From NCBI GenBank assembly GCA_018825765.1, contig JAHKAQ010000099.1:1-11021 (forward strand): a DNA stretch of 11,021 nucleotides. The letters are read 5' to 3'. The notes beneath the pieces were generated by a model. That model did no database searches and was not told where the DNA came from. It saw only the letters and a program-made list of their open reading frames with translations. Positions 6,028-11,021 of the stretch are shown one piece after another. Within the stretch, counting starts at the first letter, position 1, and the number at the start of each line of letters is the position of its first letter. The translations under genes were made by a program, and so were the position numbers. The stretch comes from Patescibacteria group bacterium. GTDB lineage: Bacteria; Patescibacteriota; Minisyncoccia; CAIUEV01; JAHKAQ01.

Positions 6028-7278
6028 ATGCTTCAATCAAAATTATTAGTCAAAACTTCAAAAACCCCGCCGAAAGATGAAATCAGTCTAAACGCCAAAC
6101 TGCTCATAAGAGCCGGTTTTGTGGACAAGCTCATGGCCGGAGTTTACAGCCTGACTCCGCTTGGCTTTCGCGTGTTTAAAAAAATAGAAAATATTATCCG
6201 TCAGGAGATGAACAAAATCCACGGCCAGGAACTGCTTTTGCCCTCGCTTCATCCCCAAAAAAATTGGGAAAAAACCGGCCGCTGGAAGCAAATGGACGAT
6301 TTATTTAAAATCCCTCTAAACGAACGTAAAAATTTCGCCCTGGGTCCTACTCATGAGGAAGTTATCACCCCGCTGGCCCAGAAATTTATTTCTTCCTACA
6401 AAGACCTGCCTCAATACGTTTATCAGTTTCAAAATAAATTCCGGCTGGAAAAAAGAGCTAAATCCGGCCTGCTCCGCTGTCTGGAATTTGTAATGAAAGA
6501 CCTGTATTCGTTTCACGCCACCCAAAAAAGCCTGGACCAATTCTATGAACAGGTAAAAAAAGCCTATCAAAATATTTTCACCCGCTGCGGCCTCGGGGAT
6601 ATCACCTATCTAACTTACGCTTCCGGCGGCACTTTTTCCAAATACTCCCATGAATTCCAGACCCTGACCCAATCCGGCGAAGACCATATTTATCTTTGCC
6701 CCGAATGTCAAATAGCGATCAACCAGGAAATCATCAAAGAACAAAAAAAATCCTGTCCCCAATGCCAAAATTCCCAGTTAGAAAAGAAAAAAGCCGTGGA
6801 AGTAGGCAATATTTTCAAACTGGGCACCCGCTTCAGCCAGGCCTTTGGGCTTCGCTTCTCCGCGAAAGACGGCCGGATTAAACCGGTTATCATGGGCTGT
6901 TACGGCATCGGACTGCAAAGAGTAATGGGCGCCGTTGTTGAGACTCAAAATGATTCAAGGGGCATCATCTGGCCTGAAGAAATAGCCCCCTTTAAGGTTC
7001 ACATTATTCAGTTGGAAGATAAGGACCAAAATGTCAAAGAACAGGCCCGCACCCTGTATGATCTGACAAAAAAAGAAAAAATACCAACGCTCCTGGACGA
7101 CCGAAAGGACAAAAAACCCGGCGAAAAATTCGCCGACGCCGATCTTTTCGGCATTCCTTTAAGAGTGGTAGTAAGCCAAAACACCAGCCGGCAGAAAAAA
7201 TACGAGCTAAAACACCGAAATAAAGAAAAGAAAATTTTGCTAAGCCAGCAACAGCTCTTAAAAATAATAAAGCGATAG
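6028..7278 (+). CDS. proS: Prolyl-tRNA synthetase, short form with zinc ribbon
   Basis: Class II synthetase that charges tRNA-Pro with proline in the cytoplasm. At 416 residues it is well below the roughly 570 of the common bacterial type. Motif 1 lies around 39-61 (GVYSLTPLGFRVF), GPTHEE at 106-111, motif 2 at 138-163 (FRLEKRAKSGLLR then EFVMKDLYSFH), and motif 3 at 287-302 (VIMGCYGIGLQRVMGA). The C-terminal anticodon-binding domain is about 320-416. Between motifs 2 and 3, where the editing (INS) domain of about 180 residues normally sits, there is only a stretch of about 50 residues with two CXXC pairs (C224/C227 and C243/C246), which looks like a zinc ribbon. Clearing of Ala-tRNA-Pro in cis is therefore probably absent. 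No Shine-Dalgarno precedes the ATG. It follows murB by 71 nt and precedes mreB by 67 nt. Confidence 0.94.
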   Translation: MLQSKLLVKTSKTPPKDEISLNAKLLIRAGFVDKLMAGVYSLTPLGFRVFKKIENIIRQEMNKIHGQELLLPSLHPQKNWEKTGRWKQMDDLFKIPLNERKNFALGPTHEEVITPLAQKFISSYKDLPQYVYQFQNKFRLEKRAKSGLLRCLEFVMKDLYSFHATQKSLDQFYEQVKKAYQNIFTRCGLGDITYLTYASGGTFSKYSHEFQTLTQSGEDHIYLCPECQIAINQEIIKEQKKSCPQCQNSQLEKKKAVEVGNIFKLGTRFSQAFGLRFSAKDGRIKPVIMGCYGIGLQRVMGAVVETQNDSRGIIWPEEIAPFKVHIIQLEDKDQNVKEQARTLYDLTKKEKIPTLLDDRKDKKPGEKFADADLFGIPLRVVVSQNTSRQKKYELKHRNKEKKILLSQQQLLKIIKR

Positions 7279-7345
7279 CCCCCACTGAAACGCCGGTCAA
7301 GACAAGCATCAGGCAAAAAGCTCCCTAACAAAGTAACAAACAAAT

Positions 7346-8401
7346 ATGCTGGATAAATTATTAGGCCGCTTTTCCTACGACATTGGCATCGATCTTGGAA
7401 CAGCCAACACTCTTGTATACGTTAAAGGCAAAGGCATTGTTATAAACGAGCCTTCGGTAGTCGCCTTAAACACCAAAACCCATCAGGTTCTTGCCATTGG
7501 CAGCGAAGCCAAAAAAATGGTGGGCAAAACCCCGGGCCACATCGTGGCCAACCGCCCTCTGGCTGACGGAGTAATTTCCGATTTCGAAGTTACCGAGCAA
7601 ATGCTTAAATATTTCATCAATAAAGTTCATAAGGGAACTTTTACCCTTCTGCCGCGCCCCCGTGTGGTAGTAGGCATCCCCTCGGGCGTTACCGAAGTGG
7701 AAAAGCGCGCCGTGCAGGAAGCGACCAAAAACGCCGGCGCCCGCGAAGCCTTTCTAATCGACGAACCGATGGCCGCGGCCATCGGCGCCCGACTGCCTGT
7801 GCAGGAAGCGGCCGGCAACATGGTAGTGGACATCGGCGGCGGCACCACGGAAATCGCGGTCATTTCCTTGGGCGGCGTAGTGGTCTGCCGCAGTCTGCGC
7901 GTTGCCGGCGATGAACTAAACGAAGACATTGTCCGCTACACCCGGGAAAACTTTAATCTTTTGCTGGGTGAAAAAACCGCCGAAGACGTAAAAATCGCCA
8001 TAGGCTCGGCTTATGAAATGGATGAGATCATTGAGATGCCCATTCGCGGCCGCGATCTGGTCACCGGCCTTCCTAAAGAAATCATCGTTACCGACGCCCA
8101 TATTCGCGAAGCCCTTAGCCGCTCCGTAAAGATGCTGGTTTCCAATATTAGGGGAACCATTGAAGATACGCCGCCGGAATTGGTTGCCGAAATCATGCAA
8201 AGAGGTATAATCCTCGCAGGCGGCGGGAGCCTGCTCCGCGGCCTGGACAAGCTTATTTCCGAGCAGGTGGAAATTCCGGTAAAAGTCATGGAAGATCCGT
8301 TGACCGCTGTGGTTCGAGGCGCGGGTATCGTGCTGGAAGACCTGGATAAATTACGTGAAGTGCTGATAGAAACCGAACATGAAAAAGCGCCCAGATGGTA
8401 A
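7346..8401 (+). CDS. mreB: Rod shape-determining protein MreB
   Basis: Actin-like ATPase that forms membrane-bound filaments on the inner face of the cytoplasmic membrane and positions the wall elongation machinery. Full length for the family at 351 residues. Phosphate-1 motif DIGIDLGTANT (12-22), the connecting helix with the catalytic-type Glu in LIDEPMAAAIGA (137-148), phosphate-2 motif DIGGGTTE (162-169), and adenosine motif AGGGSLLRGL (291-300). The N-terminus MLDKLLGRF can form a short amphipathic helix for membrane attachment. No mreC or mreD follows; the next gene is a tRNA. The ATG is preceded by AACAAAGTAACAAACAAAT with no Shine-Dalgarno. It has the same codon style as the upstream wall genes and is probably transcribed with proS, possibly reading through into the tRNA gene. 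Confidence 0.97.
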   Translation: MLDKLLGRFSYDIGIDLGTANTLVYVKGKGIVINEPSVVALNTKTHQVLAIGSEAKKMVGKTPGHIVANRPLADGVISDFEVTEQMLKYFINKVHKGTFTLLPRPRVVVGIPSGVTEVEKRAVQEATKNAGAREAFLIDEPMAAAIGARLPVQEAAGNMVVDIGGGTTEIAVISLGGVVVCRSLRVAGDELNEDIVRYTRENFNLLLGEKTAEDVKIAIGSAYEMDEIIEMPIRGRDLVTGLPKEIIVTDAHIREALSRSVKMLVSNIRGTIEDTPPELVAEIMQRGIILAGGGSLLRGLDKLISEQVEIPVKVMEDPLTAVVRGAGIVLEDLDKLREVLIETEHEKAPRW

Positions 8402-8522
8402 ACAGGGCCGAATCCAAAATTCAAACATTCCCAGCCCCTAAAGATTCAGCCAATTTTAAGCTAAAGCCTGAATCTCGCCCAAAACGCTCCCTGTCTTTTC
8501 TCGACAATTTAGCTTTCAATTT
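8402..8522. other. mreB-tRNA spacer, no gene seen
   Basis: About 120 bp with no credible reading frame. The only structure seen is an 8-bp inverted repeat (AGATTCAG 8442-8449 / CTGAATCT 8468-8475) with an 18-nt loop and no T-run, so it is not a convincing terminator. No good -10/-35 pair is visible ahead of the tRNA, which may be co-transcribed with mreB. Confidence 0.4.
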
Positions 8523-8596
8523 GTCCCGGTAGCTCAGTTGGATAGAGCAACAGCCTTCTAAGCTGTGGGCCGCAGGTTCGAATCCTGCCCGGGACG
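8523..8596 (+). tRNA. tRNA-Arg, anticodon UCU
   Basis: Complete cloverleaf. The acceptor stem GTCCCGG (8523-8529) pairs with CCGGGAC (8589-8595). The D stem is GCTC/GAGC (8532-8535, 8545-8548) with the loop GG at 8540-8541. The anticodon stem ACAGC/GCTGT flanks loop CTTCTAA with anticodon TCT at 8557-8559. The T stem GCAGG/CCTGC flanks TTCGAAT (8577-8583). The discriminator is G8596, and CCA is not encoded. It reads AGA (and AGG by wobble). C35 and the A after the D-loop GG agree with known arginine identity elements. The AT-rich genes downstream use AGA heavily. Confidence 0.96.
8580..8594 (+). repeat. Direct repeat copy 1: 3' end of tRNA-Arg
   Basis: GAATCCTGCCCGGGA within the T arm and acceptor stem of the tRNA. 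It recurs at 8772-8786 as GATTCCTGCCCGGGA: one mismatch in 15, with the last 12 bases identical. Duplicated tRNA 3' ends are a typical trace of site-specific integration; here this is only a candidate. Confidence 0.55.
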
Positions 8597-8597
8597 C

Positions 8598-8638
8598 AAT
8601 ATCAAAAAGAGTAGCTCTGAGCTACTCTTTTTGATATT
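8598..8638 (+). terminator. Intrinsic terminator after tRNA-Arg
   Basis: A perfect 41-nt palindrome centred on 8618 (arms 8598-8617 and 8619-8638). As RNA, the core GAGTAGCTCTGAGCTACTC (8609-8627) folds into a tight hairpin followed by U5 (8628-8632). The outer A/T arms make it usable in both directions. It starts two bases after the tRNA 3' end, so it should end the tRNA transcript and any mreB read-through. Confidence 0.88.
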
Positions 8639-8674
8639 ATTGTTTCGAACAGAGAGTCGAACAAGGAGGGGGTC

Positions 8675-8694
8675 GGGGAACCATGCGGTTCCCC
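8675..8694. repeat. Hairpin GGGGAACC-ATGC-GGTTCCCC
   Basis: A perfect 8-bp inverted repeat with a 4-nt loop in the non-coding stretch between the tRNA terminator and the methyltransferase gene. It is the first of three successive hairpins there. There is no T-run after it, so it is not a terminator. Confidence 0.6.
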
Positions 8695-8708
8695 GTTGGA
8701 AGAAAGTA

Positions 8709-8729
8709 TTGAAAACCGTGGGTTTTCAA
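8709..8729. repeat. Hairpin TTGAAAACC-GTG-GGTTTTCAA
   Basis: A perfect 9-bp inverted repeat with a 3-nt loop, 14 bp after the previous hairpin. Both share the inner pattern AACC-loop-GGTT. In non-coding DNA. Confidence 0.6.
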
Positions 8730-8732
8730 AGC

Positions 8733-8780
8733 GCAGGAAATCGTAGCAAAGCGGAGATTTCCGAGCAGAGAGATTCCTGC
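8733..8780. repeat. Nested hairpin GCAGGAA...TTCCTGC
   Basis: An outer 7-bp pairing (8733-8739 with 8774-8780) and an alternative inner pairing GGAAATC/GATTTCC (8736-8742 with 8756-8762). The two share bases, so they exclude each other. The 3' arm of the outer stem overlaps the second copy of the tRNA 3' end. Confidence 0.5.
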
Positions 8781-8786
8781 CCGGGA
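8772..8786 (+). repeat. Direct repeat copy 2: tRNA-Arg 3'-end-like sequence
   Basis: GATTCCTGCCCGGGA matches 14 of 15 bases of the tRNA end at 8580-8594, 192 bp downstream. It is the last GC-rich element before the sequence turns AT-rich, 33 bp ahead of the methyltransferase ATG. Confidence 0.5.
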
Positions 8787-8819
8787 AATTGACTATATTT
8801 TTTGCATTAATCCATATTT

Positions 8820-10196
8820 ATGTCCTTCGAAAAACCATCAACACCAAATCCGGAAAAAGAACTTTCACAAGAACAAATTAAATTAATAGAAAATATCCCA
8901 GTTGATTCTCAAGATAAGGTTGAACTATTATTAACTAAACTTGGTATTAAAAAAGCCACCGAATTTATATTATACGGTCAAACCTGGATGCCGCAGGAAG
9001 GAGAACAAGCAAAAGAGATTGATAAAGATAAAATTCAAATAATAAAACAAACATTAGATCGGCTAGGTTTAGAATCACAATTTCAAGAACCTGCTATAGA
9101 AAATACCCCAACGTATATTGTGGAAAAACTGGAAGAAGATTATACAGAACAAGATGAAATACTTAAACAAAGACAAAGAATAGACATCTATATTGCTCAT
9201 AATAAAGAATCTTTCCAAAAATATCTAAAAGCCAAACAAGAAAATCTGGATCAAGATTTTGGCGAGCTTTACGCTTTCCCGGGTACTGCAATTAAGGCTT
9301 TTACTAAAGGGCAGGATAATGTGCTTAACAGAGAAGATCTCCCGGAACATCTCAAAGAGCAAGATTGGTCACATTTTTTAACATTTAAACTCTCAAAAAA
9401 CAATTGGGAAAATGAAATTCAGGAAGTTAAGAAATGGGCTGATACAGTAAAAAAATATAGCCCCAAACTGTACAATGAGTTCATTGAAGATAAAAAATTT
9501 GATTATAATCAATGGTTAGAGGAGCAAGTATTGCTACCCAAACATCAAAGAGACAATAGATTTAATGAAATCATCAAAGATAAAGTTTGGGAAATACAAA
9601 AACGCGAACAGCAAGGAGAAATATCCGAACAGGAAAAAATCCAGAGAACCATGGGACGATATTTTAAGGGTTTAGAGTTAGATAGGGAATTATTAAAGGG
9701 TAAGAAAATCCTGGATTTAGGTTGTGATACTGGAGAATTCGTAAGAGGCTGTCTAGAAAAAGGAATAACCAAAGAAATTTATGGCGTTGATCACGAGCTT
9801 CGAGAACAAGCCAGGGCACAAGAATACGAAGATCATTTTTTTCAAGCTGATTTTGAAAAAGAACTTCCTGTAAAAGATTGCGACTGCATATTCTCTTATG
9901 CGGCTATTTCACTTAACTTTGATCACCAGGTAAAAACCATTAAGGCTTTGAGTAGTGCCGTAGATGCTTTAAATGAAAACGGGGAAATAAAAATTTACCC
10001 TGTGGGTAAAACTAGTCAAGACAGTGATCTGGAAGGAATAAAAGAAGCTGAGCAAACTTTAAATAAGGTGCTAGCGCAATTAAAACAAGAAAAAAACATT
10101 GAATGGGAATTAAAACCCATTGATATTAATGTTTCTGGGAAAAATGAAGATGTTTGGCTGGAGCAACTATTGATTATTAGAAAACAAAAGACTTAA
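8820..10196 (+). CDS. SAM-dependent methyltransferase-domain protein, unknown target
   Basis: A 458-residue protein in two parts. The C-terminal part (about 290-458) has class I methyltransferase features: motif I KKILDLGCDTGEFV (295-308), the acidic end of strand 2 in YGVDHE (321-326), ADFEKELPV (343-351) after strand 3, and DCIFSYAAISL (355-365) at strand 4. It lacks anything that names the substrate. The N-terminal part (about 1-280) is hydrophilic, mainly helical, rich in Lys, Glu and Gln. It holds the segment FGELYAFPGTAIKAF (147-161), which looks like a small conserved domain but which I do not recognise. There is no signal peptide or membrane segment, so it is probably cytoplasmic. Codons are AT-rich with frequent AGA, unlike the wall genes. 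There is no Shine-Dalgarno. Only the methyltransferase fold is supported; the substrate could be RNA, protein or small molecule. Confidence 0.75.
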   Translation: MSFEKPSTPNPEKELSQEQIKLIENIPVDSQDKVELLLTKLGIKKATEFILYGQTWMPQEGEQAKEIDKDKIQIIKQTLDRLGLESQFQEPAIENTPTYIVEKLEEDYTEQDEILKQRQRIDIYIAHNKESFQKYLKAKQENLDQDFGELYAFPGTAIKAFTKGQDNVLNREDLPEHLKEQDWSHFLTFKLSKNNWENEIQEVKKWADTVKKYSPKLYNEFIEDKKFDYNQWLEEQVLLPKHQRDNRFNEIIKDKVWEIQKREQQGEISEQEKIQRTMGRYFKGLELDRELLKGKKILDLGCDTGEFVRGCLEKGITKEIYGVDHELREQARAQEYEDHFFQADFEKELPVKDCDCIFSYAAISLNFDHQVKTIKALSSAVDALNENGEIKIYPVGKTSQDSDLEGIKEAEQTLNKVLAQLKQEKNIEWELKPIDINVSGKNEDVWLEQLLIIRKQKT

Positions 10197-10290
10197 ATTC
10201 ATAGTTCCAAACACATCCAACAACGGACGCTAATATCAATTTTTTCATTATTTATTTTTATGATATCTTTAAATTAGAAATAGCAATTAA

Positions 10291-10307
10291 ATGATAAATT
10301 TTATCAT
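10291..10307. promoter_or_regulatory. Operator-like palindrome at the antitoxin start
   Basis: ATGATAAATTTTATCAT, a perfect 17-bp palindrome (8-bp arms, central T at 10299). It covers the first candidate ATG and reaches into the second at 10306. Toxin-antitoxin complexes commonly repress their own promoter at such sites; binding here is inference. AT-rich DNA produces short palindromes by chance fairly often. Confidence 0.45.
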
Positions 10308-10458
10308 GAATGGAGTAAGGACAAAAAAAGAACAGGAGCAATACGACAATAAGTTGAAAGGTCGAGAGCCTTTTTTAATTGATGATGAGTTTATGAAAAT
10401 TGCCGAGAAAGTAAAAGAAGCCTTAGAAGATGAAGATGTTGAAGAAGATCAAGAATAA
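10291..10458 (+). CDS. Small acidic protein, putative antitoxin of the PIN toxin
   Basis: A 55-residue frame starting ATG ATA AAT and ending TAA at 10456-10458. A second in-frame ATG at 10306 gives 50 residues and may be the true start, because the palindrome 10291-10307 would then sit just upstream. The protein is very polar: a basic start (VRTKKEQEQY), then GREPFLIDDEFMKIAEKVKEAL (24-45, in text only as strand then helix), then a strongly acidic end (EDEDVEEDQE). It resembles the toxin-binding tail of VapB-type antitoxins, but is shorter than usual and shows no clear DNA-binding domain. Its 3' end overlaps the start of the PIN gene by 29 bp in another frame, as in many toxin-antitoxin pairs. 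Function is inferred from position, size and charge. TATGAT at 10259-10264 may be a -10 box, but no -35 is visible. Confidence 0.6.
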   Translation: MINFIMNGVRTKKEQEQYDNKLKGREPFLIDDEFMKIAEKVKEALEDEDVEEDQE

Positions 10459-10984
10459 ATATATTTTAATTGATACGAATATTTTAATTTACTCATCTAG
10501 AAGTCCTAATGAGTTTAAGCCTTTCTTTAATAAAATTAGAAAATATAAAATATCACCGGCTATTGATTATTCAATAAAGCTAGAATTTTTAAGAAGCTCA
10601 AATACTCTAAAAGCGTTTAATTATAAAAAGGATTATCTAGATTTATTCTTTGGGGACAAGAAAAATCACATGATTATCCCTACGGAGAAAAAGATTTTTG
10701 AAAATGCGATGCAGTTATCAATTCTGTATAATTTTTTAAATGTTCCTAAAAGAACAAAAATATCACCCATAGACTGTTTGATTGCCGGGCAGTTGATGAA
10801 ATATAAAGAAAAGCTTGCCTTAGCCACTATCAATAACAGTGATTTTCCTTTAGAAATATTTAACAGATTGGAAATATTTAACATAGAATTAAGCCACGAT
10901 ATATTAAATATTGGTATATACCAGTTTTCGGGAATAAAATATCAAAAAGCATATAACAAGGTTTCATATCAGTGTCAGACCTGA
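10430..10984 (+). CDS. PIN-domain ribonuclease, VapC-like toxin
   Basis: A 184-residue protein with the four acidic residues of PIN nucleases in the right order: D15 in LIDTNILIY (13-21), E52 in IKLEFLRSS (49-57), D115 in SPIDCLIAG (112-120), and D138 in TINNSDFP (133-140). Such proteins bind Mg or Mn and cut RNA; VapC toxins often cut initiator tRNA, other tRNAs or the 23S sarcin-ricin loop. The target here is unknown. Common VapC proteins have about 130-140 residues. This one continues about 45 residues past D138 with no recognised motif. The ATG at 10430 lies within the small upstream gene, with another in-frame ATG at 10436. The overlap implies coupled translation. It is very AT-rich, uses AGA for arginine and ends in UGA, unlike the wall genes, consistent with acquisition by transfer. 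A non-toxin PIN nuclease is the alternative. Confidence 0.78.
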   Translation: MKMLKKIKNKYILIDTNILIYSSRSPNEFKPFFNKIRKYKISPAIDYSIKLEFLRSSNTLKAFNYKKDYLDLFFGDKKNHMIIPTEKKIFENAMQLSILYNFLNVPKRTKISPIDCLIAGQLMKYKEKLALATINNSDFPLEIFNRLEIFNIELSHDILNIGIYQFSGIKYQKAYNKVSYQCQT

Positions 10985-11021
10985 TTATTGGATAAACATA
11001 TTCATCTGAATCACCACTATC

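Noticed and set aside
7237..7270. Possible mreB promoter (TTGCTA with TAAAAA or AATAAT)
   Set aside because: Spacings are 16 with a poor -10 or 20 with a better one, and it lies within the A-rich proS 3' end; too weak to list.
7008..7343. Two long minus-strand frames antisense to the end of proS
   Set aside because: They are shadows of the conserved proS coding frame: composition is low-complexity Ser/Phe/Arg/Leu, with no motifs and no supporting promoter.
8675..8780. CRISPR-like array
   Set aside because: The three hairpins differ in sequence and spacing; there is no constant direct repeat with spacers and no cas gene.
8565..8792. A 75-residue plus-strand frame running from inside the tRNA to the second direct repeat
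   Set aside because: It begins within the tRNA T arm, crosses the terminator palindrome and the hairpins, and its protein has no domain-like character; it is the usual tRNA-overlapping artefact.
8789..8818. TTGACT-18-CATATT ahead of the methyltransferase
   Set aside because: The implied start (about 8825) is inside the gene, after the ATG at 8820, so it cannot drive this start codon; TATATT at 8794-8799 lacks a -35 box.

Overview
The window looks like chromosome of a small-genome bacterium, most likely a member of the Candidate Phyla Radiation (Patescibacteria, perhaps Parcubacteria-like). The reasons are compact enzymes, a prolyl-tRNA synthetase with a small zinc ribbon where most bacterial enzymes have an editing domain, almost no Shine-Dalgarno sequences, and conserved cell-wall genes lying directly beside unfamiliar AT-rich genes. 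This assignment is inference; there is no rRNA or phylogenetic marker search behind it. UGA works as a stop codon (murB and the PIN gene end with it), which argues against the UGA=Gly code of Gracilibacteria and Absconditabacteria.

Left edge (1-605): two adjacent hairpins, the second a perfect bidirectional terminator, then khpA (a KH-domain RNA-binding protein) on the minus strand. Between khpA and trmD lies a near-palindromic element of about 32 bp that reads as a good sigma70-type promoter on both strands. The rightward start point falls at the trmD ATG, so trmD is predicted to be leaderless.

Centre (606-8401): a tightly packed plus-strand cluster, trmD, ftsW, murG, murC, murB, proS, mreB. 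The block ftsW-murG-murC-murB keeps the classical dcw order. It makes cytoplasmic muropeptide precursors (MurB, MurC), lipid II (MurG) and polymerised glycan (the SEDS protein). MreB would organise elongation. trmD and proS tie the cluster to translation; TrmD methylates G37 of tRNAs, including proline tRNAs, which ProS charges. A second promoter is likely at the murB/proS junction.

Right part (8402-11021): a tRNA-Arg(UCU) gene with a strong terminator, then about 180 bp of hairpin-rich non-coding DNA that ends in a near copy of the tRNA 3' end. After this the sequence becomes visibly AT-richer and holds accessory genes: a 458-residue protein with a C-terminal SAM-dependent methyltransferase domain and an unrecognised N-terminal half, and a two-gene module of a tiny acidic protein overlapping a PIN-domain ribonuclease. 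This module looks like a VapBC-type toxin-antitoxin system with an operator-like palindrome over the antitoxin start. The junction at the tRNA is a candidate site of horizontal insertion.
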